A program made the translations under genes and the position numbers. Shown here piece after piece: positions 6,905 to 15,681 of a stretch of DNA of 54,151 bases. Origin of the DNA: Capnocytophaga periodontitidis (GTDB taxonomy: Bacteria; Bacteroidota; Bacteroidia; Flavobacteriales; Flavobacteriaceae); the NCBI RefSeq assembly GCF_016126015.1, contig NZ_JAEFDB010000015.1:1-54151 (forward strand), given 5' to 3'. The first letter of the stretch is position 1. Each line of letters begins with the position of its first letter. A model generated the notes under the pieces. The model searched no databases, was not told where the DNA came from, and worked only from the letters and a program-made list of their open reading frames with translations.

Positions 6905-9205
6905 TTATTTGTAAAGATTGCGAAGTTCTTTGGCGGTATCCACCATTGCGTGGAGAGCTGCTTTGGTTTCTGGCCAGTGGCGCGTTTTGAGTCCGCAGTC
7001 AGGGTTTACCCAAAGTTGCTCTTTTGGCACTACCGAAATGGCTTTCTTCATCAAGTTAGTCATTTCTTCTTGTGAAGGTACACGTGGTGAGTGAATATCG
7101 TATACCCCAGGTCCTATTTCGTTAGGATATTTGAAGTCACCAAATACATCGAGGAGTTCCATTTGTGAACGTGAGCACTCTATGGTAATCACATCGGCGT
7201 CCATATCGGCGATAGCTTCAATCATATCGTTGAACTCAGAATAGCACATATGGGTATGGATTTGAGTTTCGTCTTTCACACCTGAGGCTGAAATGCGGAA
7301 CGCTTTGATTGCCCAATCGAAGTAGGCTTTCCACTCGCTCTTGCGCAATGGCAAACCTTCGCGGATAGCTGGTTCGTCAATCTGAATAACTTTGATGCCT
7401 GCTTTTTCGAGGTCTACTACTTCATCGCGGATTGCTAACGCTATTTGCAAACAAGTTTCAGAACGCGGTTGGTCATCGCGTACAAACGACCATTGCAAGA
7501 TAGTTACAGGGCCTGTAAGCATACCTTTTACGGGCAATTTAGTAAGCGATTGTGCGTATTTGCTCCAGCGTACAGTCATTGGTTCTGGACGTGAAATATC
7601 ACCAAAGATAATCGGTGGTTTTACGCAACGTGAACCGTAGCTTTGTACCCAACCGAATTTGGTGAAGGTGTATCCTTTGAGCAATTCGCCAAAGTATTCC
7701 ACCATATCATTGCGCTCAAATTCGCCGTGTACGAGTACATCGATATTGGTATCTTCTTGAAAACGGATAGACTCTTCAATTTCTTTTTCCAATAACTTGT
7801 CGTATTCGGCTTGAGTGAGTTCTCCTTTTTTGAAGCGAGCACGCCAGCTGCGTACCTCGTCGGTTTGAGGGAATGAGCCAATAGTAGTTGTAGGGAAAAG
7901 AGGTAAGTTTAACGCTTTGTGTTGTGCTACTTTACGCTCGTTGAACGGACTGTGGCGCACATCGTCTTTGGCAGTAATGTTGTTCACGCGCTCTTTCACT
8001 TTGTTGTCGTGGATAAGCGGTGAGGTTTTACGTGTTTCAGCTGCTTTTTTGTTTTCTTCAAAAACGGCTTTTACCTCAGGAGTTATGTGACCTGTAGCAA
8101 GGGCTTGCAAAGTAGTTACTTCTTTTACTTTTTGTTTAGCAAAAGCCAACCATTGTTTGATTTCAGGGGTAAGCACTTTCTCGTTGTTTTCGAGTTCGAG
8201 GTTGCAAGGAGAGTGCAATAATGAGCAAGAAGTAGCTATCAATAGGCGGTCGGCACCGATAGCTTCTTTGGCTTTCTCAATCAATGCTAATGAATGTTCG
8301 AAGTTATTCTTCCAAATATTACGTCCGTCTACTACCCCAAGTGATAGTTTTTTATCAGCAGGAAGTGCTTTGAGCACTTTGTCAAGCTGAGCTGCGGCGC
8401 GCACTAAATCGATGTGCAATACATTGAAAGGCAATGACACAGCCAATTCGGTATTGTTATCCAAAGCTCCGAAGTAGGTAGTGAGGATAAATTCGGTAGT
8501 AGGGAATTTGCTTCTTAGTTCGGTATATACTTTTTTGTATACATCGGCAGCACCTTTAGGAAGGTCGAGAACTAAGTAAGGCTCGTCTATTTGAATAGTT
8601 TTAGCACCTGCATCTACTAAACTTCGTACGATTTGTACATACACAGGTAATAGACGCTCAGCCAAGTCTAAACGGTGGAACCCTTGTTCTTTTTCTTTAC
8701 CGAGAAGCAAGTAAGTTACCAAGCCGATAAGTACAGGTTTAGTGTCGAAACCGTGTTTTTTAGCCAAGTTGTACTCTTGCAAAGGTTTGTTTACAAGAAT
8801 TTTGAAAGATTGGTCTTTAGTAAATTCGGGTACGATATAGTGGTAATTGGTATCAAACCATTTGGTCATTTCCATAGCGGTAATATCGATACCATTTTTT
8901 TGATAGCCACGTGCTAAAGCGTAATAACGCTCCAAATTACTCAACTGATGAATAGGAGTAAAACGCTCAGGAATAGCGCTTACCGTGAACGAAAAGTCAA
9001 GCATTTGGTCATAGAGAGAAAAGTCGTTAGAAGGAATCAAATCTACTCCTGCTTCTCTTTGTAGTGTCCAGTTGTGAACACGAATATTTTCAGCTACTGC
9101 TAAGAGTTCTTCTTCTGATATTTTACCAGCCCAGAAGGACTCATTAGCTTTTTTAAGTTCTCGTTTTTCACCGATACGAGGATAACCTAATACGTTTGAT
9201 TTCAT
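6905..9205 (-). CDS. metE: Cobalamin-independent methionine synthase
   Basis: This 766-residue enzyme transfers a methyl group from methyltetrahydrofolate-triglutamate to homocysteine without vitamin B12, the last step of methionine synthesis. The two-barrel architecture is complete. The N-terminal signature is LGYPRIGEKRELKKA. The catalytic barrel has the zinc ligands in HTHMC (about H652 and C654) and PDCGLKTR (about C737), each about 11 positions after the E. coli equivalents. The gene has its own promoter but sits 92 nt behind a TonB receptor whose leader looks methionine-responsive, so read-through may add a second level of control. Confidence 0.97.
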   Translation of the reverse strand: MKSNVLGYPRIGEKRELKKANESFWAGKISEEELLAVAENIRVHNWTLQREAGVDLIPSNDFSLYDQMLDFSFTVSAIPERFTPIHQLSNLERYYALARGYQKNGIDITAMEMTKWFDTNYHYIVPEFTKDQSFKILVNKPLQEYNLAKKHGFDTKPVLIGLVTYLLLGKEKEQGFHRLDLAERLLPVYVQIVRSLVDAGAKTIQIDEPYLVLDLPKGAADVYKKVYTELRSKFPTTEFILTTYFGALDNNTELAVSLPFNVLHIDLVRAAAQLDKVLKALPADKKLSLGVVDGRNIWKNNFEHSLALIEKAKEAIGADRLLIATSCSLLHSPCNLELENNEKVLTPEIKQWLAFAKQKVKEVTTLQALATGHITPEVKAVFEENKKAAETRKTSPLIHDNKVKERVNNITAKDDVRHSPFNERKVAQHKALNLPLFPTTTIGSFPQTDEVRSWRARFKKGELTQAEYDKLLEKEIEESIRFQEDTNIDVLVHGEFERNDMVEYFGELLKGYTFTKFGWVQSYGSRCVKPPIIFGDISRPEPMTVRWSKYAQSLTKLPVKGMLTGPVTILQWSFVRDDQPRSETCLQIALAIRDEVVDLEKAGIKVIQIDEPAIREGLPLRKSEWKAYFDWAIKAFRISASGVKDETQIHTHMCYSEFNDMIEAIADMDADVITIECSRSQMELLDVFGDFKYPNEIGPGVYDIHSPRVPSQEEMTNLMKKAISVVPKEQLWVNPDCGLKTRHWPETKAALHAMVDTAKELRNLYK

Positions 9206-9226
9206 ATAAAATTCTTATTTAAAGTG

Positions 9227-9256
9227 CAAAACTACAATATTTTATCAATCTACCAA
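9227..9256 (-). promoter_or_regulatory. metE promoter
   Basis: On the minus strand, TTG (9254-9256) and TAGTTTTG (9227-9234) are 19 nt apart, with the ATG 21 nt further on. metE can be transcribed independently of the TonB receptor. Confidence 0.75.
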
Positions 9257-9297
9257 AATAATGTATTAAAAAATATTTTGGTGTTTTTATAAGTTTA

Positions 9298-12243
9298 TTA
9301 AAACAGTTTAAAGCTCGCTCTTGCAAACACATAACGCCCGTTGAGCCCGAATTGAGAAGTGGCGCGTGAATACACAAATTGATCGTTGTTGTTATTCACT
9401 TTTACGTTCTTTTCGGGGTAAAGATCGAAAAGGTTGTTTACGCCTAAAGTGAGGGTAGCTTTTTCGCTGAAATTATAAGCAATAGAAAGGTCGGTAATGA
9501 GTTTGCCACGTATCACTTGATGACCATAGCTATCGAACTCAAAGTCCCCTATTTGGTCGGCAGTTCTGATGATATCAGGACCTGTGGTTTTGCCGTAATA
9601 GGTGTTGCGCAAATAAGCGTTCCATTTGCCTATACTGAGGTTGTGAGAAAGGGTTGCTTTGAATCGTGGAACGGCTTCTTCTAAATAAATACGAGCTCTT
9701 TCGGAGAAGAATTTACTCTCTAAACCTGCATTTTTTATTGCTTCGGGGGTGTGAATAGCTCCTACTTTGCGCGTTTGGGTGAGATTGAGACCAAAATCGT
9801 TGTTGATACCCCATTTATTTCCTTGATAATGGTGCGCTATTACAACATCTATCCCTTTGGTTTCGGCATCAACGCCATTGGCGAAGAACTGTACGCTGTT
9901 CACATTAGCAGTATCGAATATTTGTTTGAGCTCGTTTTCGGCAGGTGAAGAACCTGTTGGCTTGCTAAAAGTTTCGGTGAGGATGATGCGATTGTCTACA
10001 CGGATGAAGTAGGCATCGGCACTGAGAGAAATACCTGCTTTGGGCAAGTTTAGAGCGAACCCTGCACTCACTGATTTAGATTGTTCTTCTTTGAGTTTTT
10101 CGATGCCAAAGAGTTCAGCCGCTTTAGAAATATTGTTGAACGTACCTGTTTCTTGCAAATTTCCGTTGAGGTAGAGGGTGCCTATATTGGTGTAATACAA
10201 TTGGTGGATAGAGGGGGCGCGGAATCCTGTAGAGGCAGCAGCGCGCAAATTTACATTGGGGAGGAGCTTCACGCGAGTTGCTAATTTGTAGTTGAAAGTA
10301 TCGCCAAAATCGGAATAGTTTTCATAGCGCAAGGCGGCATTGGCTAAGAGCCAACGAGTGATGTCGGTTTCAAATTCGGAATAACCCGCCCATACATTGC
10401 GCGTTTTGGTGAGGGCACTCTCCTCACGCAAACCACTGAATACCTGTGCACCACCAGGGAGGTAAGCCCCAAAGAAGTCAGTAGGTTTTTGGTTATTAGG
10501 GGTATTGCCGTCCTGCACTCTGCCCAAAAGGTCATAAGTAGCATAAGAACTTTCATCACCTGCTACAATGCTATAAGCTTCGTGGCGTTGCTCGGCGCCC
10601 AATGAGAGGTTGGCTTTCTCGAAGAGGTTGAGAGCTCTGGAAAAATCGAGGTTAAGAGTGTTTTGCAAGAAGTGCAATTTGCCAGCATCAAAAGAAGAAG
10701 GAGAGGCAAAACGCAAACTGGTGTTGCCCGTATGCTTGATAGTATAGGCAAACTCATTGCGCCCGAAAGTATTGCTGACATCAATATGCCACGCTCCTGC
10801 TTCGCCTTTAAAACCTGCTGAGATAGAACTATCTTGGATATCAGTAGTTATCCAAGGCAGATAGCCGTTAGGATGTAACCCTGTGAAGGTGCGCGCTTGA
10901 TTAGGTCGCCTAAAGAAACCACCAGCCTCACCATAACGATAACTCTGTCCGCCAAAAGCATAGAATTTCCAGCTATCGGAAATAGGAAGTTCGGTATTGA
11001 GGAAGTATTGCGTACCGCGTAGGCGCGATTGCCCCACGTGCATATTGAAGTCTTTACGCGTTAGCTGACGATAAGCGAGTTCATCATCGGTAACATCTTT
11101 ACTCAGAATACTGCGCAGGCTGGTGAGCGAAGTAGCATTTTGGATTTGTGATAAGAAGGAACTGTTGAAATAGCTAACCTCACCAGCGTAGTTTTTGATG
11201 AGCCCTAAGAGTTGAGGGTCGGCATTTACATTGCTATTGCTAAAATAGTTAGACAGATTATCGCCTGCTTCTAAAGCGCGCTGTTCAATTGCGTTATAGG
11301 CGTTGAAGATAGTGCCATCAAAAGTACCTGCTCTAAAAGTAGGGTTGCGGAATTGCGCTGAGAAAGTGAGGTTGATAAAGCCGCCTTTTTTACCGAGTTC
11401 AGTGCCATAATTGAGGTCTAATTGTCCTTGTTCGCCGTCGTAATCACCGCGATGATCATTGGCTTTTGGGGTTATGTTAGCCCCGTAACTCACTTGGGCA
11501 GAGAGTCCTTTTTCTTTTTTGAGGTTGAGATTGAGTACGCCTGCAATGGCATCTGATCCGTATTGAGCAGAAGCTCCATCGCGCAAGATTTCAATTTTGG
11601 AAAGTGCAAAAGAGGGAATTGCATTAAGGTCGGTGCCAACGGTACCACGACCAGGTGCGCCATTTACATTGATAAAGGCAGAAGTGTGTCGCCTTTTGCC
11701 GTTGAGAAGTACTAAGGTTTGATCGGGACCTAAACCGCGTAGTTGAGCGGGGTCTAAGTGGTCGGTGCCATCGGTTACCACTTGAGGTGTAGAGGTGAAG
11801 GAAGGCGCTATACTATTGAGTATCTGATTAATATTCACTTGCGGTTGTGTTTTTACGGTTTTCACTACATCAAACACATCCACCGGCACAGGACTATCTA
11901 CTTTTGTGCGTCCACCAGCACGTGACCCAACGATGAGCACCTCGTCAAGTGCTTCAGCATCACTTTCTAAGAGAATGTTTAAAGTAGTGTGTTTGCCTAC
12001 TTTCACTTCTTTGGTTTTAAAACCTATATACGAAAATACAAGTACATCGTTTTCGGAGACTTGTAGACTAAACTGTCCGTTTTCATCAGTATTAGTACCT
12101 TTTGGGGTATTTTTTACAACGATGCTCACCCCTATTAGAGGTTCTTTTTGGTTATCGGTTACGATACCTTTAACGGTTTGAGCCGAAGCAACGGCTGAAA
12201 ACAGAAAGACTAAAAATACTAAAAAGCGGGTTTTCTTTCTCAT
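9298..12243 (-). CDS. TonB-dependent outer-membrane receptor
   Basis: 981 residues from the ATG at 12243. Order of parts: a signal peptide (FLVFLVFLFSAVASA), a carboxypeptidase-regulatory-like domain (VKGIVTDNQKEPLIGVSIVV to about residue 100), a TonB-box/plug domain (VDVFDVV, LRGLGPDQTLVLLNGKRRH, INVNGAPGRGTVGTDLNAIP, DGASAQYGSDAIAGV), then a 22-strand-type barrel ending in the terminal strand YVFARASFKLF. It would import a ligand too large for porins with energy from TonB; the substrate is unknown. A longer in-frame start at 12378 is rejected, because that stretch is the leader containing an attenuator. The tandem metE and the Met-codon leader suggest a methionine-linked substrate (inference). 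Confidence 0.93.
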   Translation of the reverse strand: MRKKTRFLVFLVFLFSAVASAQTVKGIVTDNQKEPLIGVSIVVKNTPKGTNTDENGQFSLQVSENDVLVFSYIGFKTKEVKVGKHTTLNILLESDAEALDEVLIVGSRAGGRTKVDSPVPVDVFDVVKTVKTQPQVNINQILNSIAPSFTSTPQVVTDGTDHLDPAQLRGLGPDQTLVLLNGKRRHTSAFINVNGAPGRGTVGTDLNAIPSFALSKIEILRDGASAQYGSDAIAGVLNLNLKKEKGLSAQVSYGANITPKANDHRGDYDGEQGQLDLNYGTELGKKGGFINLTFSAQFRNPTFRAGTFDGTIFNAYNAIEQRALEAGDNLSNYFSNSNVNADPQLLGLIKNYAGEVSYFNSSFLSQIQNATSLTSLRSILSKDVTDDELAYRQLTRKDFNMHVGQSRLRGTQYFLNTELPISDSWKFYAFGGQSYRYGEAGGFFRRPNQARTFTGLHPNGYLPWITTDIQDSSISAGFKGEAGAWHIDVSNTFGRNEFAYTIKHTGNTSLRFASPSSFDAGKLHFLQNTLNLDFSRALNLFEKANLSLGAEQRHEAYSIVAGDESSYATYDLLGRVQDGNTPNNQKPTDFFGAYLPGGAQVFSGLREESALTKTRNVWAGYSEFETDITRWLLANAALRYENYSDFGDTFNYKLATRVKLLPNVNLRAAASTGFRAPSIHQLYYTNIGTLYLNGNLQETGTFNNISKAAELFGIEKLKEEQSKSVSAGFALNLPKAGISLSADAYFIRVDNRIILTETFSKPTGSSPAENELKQIFDTANVNSVQFFANGVDAETKGIDVVIAHHYQGNKWGINNDFGLNLTQTRKVGAIHTPEAIKNAGLESKFFSERARIYLEEAVPRFKATLSHNLSIGKWNAYLRNTYYGKTTGPDIIRTADQIGDFEFDSYGHQVIRGKLITDLSIAYNFSEKATLTLGVNNLFDLYPEKNVKVNNNNDQFVYSRATSQFGLNGRYVFARASFKLF

Positions 12244-12283
12244 CACTAAATTATTTTTAAAAAGGTTATTACTAAGGGGAAAT

Positions 12284-12322
12284 AAAAAAGGAATGCAATG
12301 TAACATCATTGCATTCCTTTTT
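12284..12322 (-). terminator. Intrinsic terminator inside the TonB receptor leader
   Basis: A perfect 16-bp stem including its A/T flank, 12285-12300 with 12307-12322, reads GGAATGCAATG / CATTGCATTCC followed by six U residues on the minus strand. It lies upstream of the receptor ATG (12243) and downstream of the promoter, so it must be conditional. Its 5' arm can instead pair with 12340-12351. Confidence 0.85.
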
Positions 12323-12387
12323 ATATAGGGTAAAGTAAAGAAACAACGATGCCTTCCTATGGGGAAACCATAGAACAAAGCATCATC
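12304..12387 (-). promoter_or_regulatory. Attenuator region: leader hairpin and alternative antiterminator
   Basis: Hairpin 1 pairs 12380-12384 with 12348-12352 (GATGC/GCATC) and 12368-12373 with 12357-12362 (CTATGG/CCATAG). Its 3' arm, CATCGTTG plus UUUC (12340-12351), can instead pair with CAATGATG and GGAA (12304-12311 and 12314-12317) in the terminator's 5' arm, with a 2-nt bulge. Hairpin 1 and the antiterminator are mutually exclusive, as are the antiterminator and the terminator. The 5' arm of hairpin 1 is the run of Met codons. Confidence 0.65.
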
Positions 12388-12389
12388 AT
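12357..12389 (-). CDS. Candidate methionine-rich leader peptide
   Basis: A 10-codon ORF, MMMLCSMVSP, with four Met codons, three of them consecutive at the start, ending in TAG inside leader hairpin 1. It starts about 45 nt after the likely transcription start of the TonB receptor mRNA. No strong Shine-Dalgarno is visible, which is normal for this phylum. A ribosome waiting at the Met codons would block hairpin 1 and free its 3' arm for antitermination; a ribosome at the stop would cover that arm and allow termination. The composition and placement are the evidence; translation is not shown. Confidence 0.5.
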   Translation of the reverse strand: MMMLCSMVSP

Positions 12390-12438
12390 ATTTTTACTTG
12401 TGAAAGTCATATTATGTGTTATGTGTTAAATTCGGGGG

Positions 12439-12468
12439 CAAAGTTAGTGATTTTTTCTGAACTACCAA
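12439..12468 (-). promoter_or_regulatory. Promoter of the TonB receptor and its attenuator
   Basis: On the minus strand, TTG (12466-12468) and TAACTTTG (12439-12446) are exactly 19 nt apart. It gives a 5' leader of about 190 nt. Confidence 0.8.
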
Positions 12469-12513
12469 AAATTTTAAGTATTTTTTTTTAATACAACCAC
12501 TAATTGTTAACTA

Positions 12514-14220
12514 CTAATACCCTACGGCAGTATCATCACCACGAGGGTCGGCACCACCTTCTAAACTACCATCGGGCTGTACTAAAATAGCATCTACTTT
12601 ACCAATGATAACAAAGTTTTCTTCACGAGGTTTATAGCCTTTAGCTTTGAGTTTGGCAATGACCTCAGGAGCAAAACCGTTGGGTTCATACATCACATCA
12701 TCGGGTAGCCATTGGTGGTGGAAACGCGGTTTACTCACCGATTCTTGCATCGTCATACCGTATTCGGCTACGTTGAGAAAACACTGTAATACTGAGGTGA
12801 TAATCGTTGAACCCCCAGGGGTGCCTATCACCATAAAGAGCTTACCTCCTTTTTCTATAATAGTAGGGCTCATAGAGCTGAGCATACGTTTATTAGGAGC
12901 AATGGCATTCTTTTCAGAACCTACTAAACCATAAGTGTTTGGTTCACCAGGTTTGATGCTAAAATCGTCCATTTGGTTGTTGAGGAAGAAACCGCCTCCT
13001 TTCACATATACCTTACTACCATAATTGGTGTTGAGGGTAGTAGTAACCGCTACGGCATTGCCAAAACGGTCTACAATGGAGTAATGAGTCGTTTCATCAC
13101 TTTCGTAACCTGCAATTTTTCCGTGTGCTATTTCAGAAGATTTGCTCGCTTTATCCCACGAAAAACTACTCATACGTTCTTTGAGATAATCGGGAGAGAG
13201 AAGTATTTCGGTAGGGACTTTCACAAAGTCGGGGTCGCCCATATAGTAAGCCCTATCGGCATAAGCACGGCGTTCGGCTTCTACTAATAACTGAATGTAT
13301 TGCTCGCCGTTATGAGGATACTGACCTATATTATAAGGTTCTACACTTTTAAGAATCTGTGCCAAGCAAATTCCTCCACTTGAAGGCAGAGGCATAGAAT
13401 TGACGGTATAATCTTTATAAGTGAAAGTAACGGGTTTACGCCATTGAGGTTCGTAGTTTTTGAGGTCGTCTAAGGAGAGGATACCACCGAGTTCTTGCAC
13501 GTAGGCAACAATACGTTTGGCAGTTTCACCTTCGTAGAATTCAGCTCTACCATTATCGCGTATACGCTCTAAGGTTTTAGCAAACTCCTCATATTTAAAG
13601 CGCTCACCTGCTTTCCAACCATTTTCAAAAGGAGTAACATAGTTATTCGCTTGCTTGATGAGGTCAACATTTTTGTTCATATAAGAATCAGCCTGCAGTT
13701 TGGTGATGATCACCCCATTGCGCGCCAAGTCGATAGCAGGCTGGATGAGTTCGGCAAAAGGGAGAGAGCCAAACTTTTGATGTACAGCAAAGAGCCCTGC
13801 AATAGTGCCAGGTACACCTACAGCCAAAGCACCCAGTGTACTCTTATTGGCAATTACGTTGCCATCTTTGTCTAAATACATATCGCGATGCGCTTTAGCA
13901 GGTGCTTTTTCGCGGTAATCTAAAGCTCCTTTTTCACCATTAGCTAAACGGTATACCATAAAGCCTCCACCCCCTATGTTACCTGCATTGGGGTAAGCTA
14001 CTGCTAAGGCAAGTTCGGTAGCCACCATCGCATCGAAGGCGTTACCTCCTTTTTTGAGGATAGCAAGACCTATTTGTGAGGCTTCTTCTTTGGCACTCAC
14101 CACCATAGCGTGTGCGGCTACTACCCCTTTTTCGGGAGAAGATTGTTTTTCAGTAGGAGTATTGCGGCAACACACCAATAAAGCAATTGCCGTTAGTATA
14201 GAGAAGATTTTTTTGAGCAT
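12514..14220 (-). CDS. ggt: Gamma-glutamyltransferase (lipoprotein)
   Basis: A 568-residue N-terminal-nucleophile hydrolase that cleaves glutathione and other gamma-glutamyl compounds and transfers the glutamyl group. The N-terminus is a lipoprotein signal (LLVCC), so it should be anchored outside the inner membrane. Autoprocessing would occur before the first Thr of ETTHYSIVD (about T377), giving the usual large and small subunits. GGGGFMVYR and the lid-type segment SSMSPTIIEKGGK followed by GTPGGSTIIT are typical. It could feed cysteine and glutamate into metabolism, which fits the neighbouring sulfur gene metE. It follows sucC on the same strand behind a terminator; no good promoter was found for it. 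Confidence 0.95.
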   Translation of the reverse strand: MLKKIFSILTAIALLVCCRNTPTEKQSSPEKGVVAAHAMVVSAKEEASQIGLAILKKGGNAFDAMVATELALAVAYPNAGNIGGGGFMVYRLANGEKGALDYREKAPAKAHRDMYLDKDGNVIANKSTLGALAVGVPGTIAGLFAVHQKFGSLPFAELIQPAIDLARNGVIITKLQADSYMNKNVDLIKQANNYVTPFENGWKAGERFKYEEFAKTLERIRDNGRAEFYEGETAKRIVAYVQELGGILSLDDLKNYEPQWRKPVTFTYKDYTVNSMPLPSSGGICLAQILKSVEPYNIGQYPHNGEQYIQLLVEAERRAYADRAYYMGDPDFVKVPTEILLSPDYLKERMSSFSWDKASKSSEIAHGKIAGYESDETTHYSIVDRFGNAVAVTTTLNTNYGSKVYVKGGGFFLNNQMDDFSIKPGEPNTYGLVGSEKNAIAPNKRMLSSMSPTIIEKGGKLFMVIGTPGGSTIITSVLQCFLNVAEYGMTMQESVSKPRFHHQWLPDDVMYEPNGFAPEVIAKLKAKGYKPREENFVIIGKVDAILVQPDGSLEGGADPRGDDTAVGY

Positions 14221-14244
14221 AAGTTTTTTGTTTTTAGGGATGAG

Positions 14245-14323
14245 AAAAAAGCGTCAGAATTATCATAATAGGCTTTGTCAAAGTCCTTGGACTTTGACAA
14301 AGCTTTGGATACAAATCTGACAC
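14245..14323 (-). terminator. sucC terminator with a palindrome in its loop
   Basis: The outer stem GTGTCAGA/TCTGACGC (14316-14323 with 14251-14258) is followed by six U residues on the minus strand. Its loop holds a separate perfect 15-bp palindrome, 14272-14286 with 14289-14303 (GCTTTGTCAAAGTCC and its complement, 2-nt gap). The nested arrangement suggests that a mobile palindrome entered the terminator loop. Confidence 0.7.
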
Positions 14324-14345
14324 TTGTTATCTAATTATCTAAATT

Positions 14346-15539
14346 CTAAGCAAGTACCGCTTTTACTTTATCGGCAGCTTCTTGGAAGAGGATTGCTGAG
14401 TGAACGGCTAAGCCTGAATTGTCTAATATTTCTTTAGCAAGCTCGGCATTCGTACCTTGCAAACGTACAATGATAGGCACTTTGATAGCATCGCCCATAT
14501 TTTGATAGGCATCTACCACGCCTTGTGCTACGCGGTCGCAACGCACAATACCACCAAAAATATTGATGAGGATAGCCTTTACATTAGGGTCTTTGAGGAT
14601 AATGCGGAAAGCAGCTTCTACACGTTTGGCATCGGCGGTACCTCCTACATCAAGAAAGTTAGCAGGTGAACCACCCGCTTGCTTGATCAAGTCCATCGTA
14701 GCCATTGCGAGTCCGGCACCGTTTACCATACAGCCCACGTTACCATCGAGAGCAACATAGTTGAGTCCTACAGCTTTAGCTTCTACTTCTATTGGGTTTT
14801 CTTCACGTGTATCGCGATAAGCTGCATACTCAGGGTGGCGGAAAAGTGCATTGTCATCAAGAGTTACTTTGGCATCTACTGCCATTATTTTATTGTCAGA
14901 AGTTTTTAGAACAGGGTTGATTTCAAACAAGCTGGCATCAGAAGATACATAAGCATTGTAGAGTGCTGTTACAAACTTTACCATTTCTTTTTGAGCGTCA
15001 CCGGTAACTCCTAAGTTGAAAGCTATCTGGCGAGCTTGGAAAGGCAAGAGCCCTACAGCAGGGTCGATTTCTTCGGTGAAGATAAGATGAGGTGTTTTTT
15101 CGGCTACAGCCTCAATATCCATTCCTCCTTCGGTAGAATACATAATCATATTTTTACCTTTGGCACGGTTCAATAGTACCGACATATAGAACTCTTTAGG
15201 CTCGCTTTCACCAGGGTAATATACATCTTCCGCGATGAGTACTTGATGTACCTTTTTTCCTGAAGGTGGTGTTTGAGGGGTAACGAGTTGCATACCTATA
15301 ATTTGAGAAGCGATAGGCTCTACTTGGTCTAAACCTTTGGCTAACTTAATGCCGCCGCCTTTACCGCGCCCTCCGGCGTGCACTTGTGCTTTTACCACAT
15401 ACCACTGAGTATTAGTGGCTTCGGTGAGTTGTTTGGCAGCCTCTACGGCTTCAGTGGGGGTGTGAGCAACGATGCCACGTTGTACGCGCACCCCAAAACT
15501 CGAAAGGATTTCCTTTCCTTGGTATTCGTGTAAGTTCAT
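14346..15539 (-). CDS. sucC: Succinyl-CoA ligase, beta subunit
   Basis: A 397-residue TCA-cycle enzyme subunit that makes succinate and ATP/GTP from succinyl-CoA. The ATP-grasp N-terminus begins MNLHEYQGKEILSSFGV, with the glycine-rich nucleotide loop in HAGGRGKGGGIKLAK. The C-terminal CoA-ligase domain carries NVGCMVNGAGLAMATMD, FLDVGGTADAKRVEAAF and INIFGGIVRCD. sucD is not next to it, so the alpha subunit is encoded elsewhere. It has its own promoter (15566-15596) and a terminator. Confidence 0.97.
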   Translation of the reverse strand: MNLHEYQGKEILSSFGVRVQRGIVAHTPTEAVEAAKQLTEATNTQWYVVKAQVHAGGRGKGGGIKLAKGLDQVEPIASQIIGMQLVTPQTPPSGKKVHQVLIAEDVYYPGESEPKEFYMSVLLNRAKGKNMIMYSTEGGMDIEAVAEKTPHLIFTEEIDPAVGLLPFQARQIAFNLGVTGDAQKEMVKFVTALYNAYVSSDASLFEINPVLKTSDNKIMAVDAKVTLDDNALFRHPEYAAYRDTREENPIEVEAKAVGLNYVALDGNVGCMVNGAGLAMATMDLIKQAGGSPANFLDVGGTADAKRVEAAFRIILKDPNVKAILINIFGGIVRCDRVAQGVVDAYQNMGDAIKVPIIVRLQGTNAELAKEILDNSGLAVHSAILFQEAADKVKAVLA

Positions 15540-15565
15540 ACGAGATTGATTTGGTAACTATTCGG

Positions 15566-15596
15566 CAAAGATACGAAACAATTTATTAATTAGCAA
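15566..15596 (-). promoter_or_regulatory. sucC promoter
   Basis: On the minus strand, TTG (15594-15596) and TATCTTTG (15566-15573) are 20 nt apart. It is divergent from the tsaD promoter. Confidence 0.7.
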
Positions 15597-15632
15597 AAAA
15601 AATAATTAATAATACTTCTAAAAAATGCTAAT

Positions 15633-15662
15633 TTGTTAATTGACAAATAATCCTTACTTTTG
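15633..15662 (+). promoter_or_regulatory. tsaD promoter
   Basis: TTG (15633-15635) and TACTTTTG (15655-15662) are 19 nt apart; the ATG is 19 nt downstream. Confidence 0.75.
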
Positions 15663-15681
15663 CGCTCTAAACTGAAAAAGA

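Noticed and set aside
12244-12378. In-frame N-terminal extension of the TonB receptor from 12378
   Set aside because: It has no ATG, contains the terminator and leader ORF, and would bury the signal peptide; the ATG at 12243 gives a normal exported receptor.
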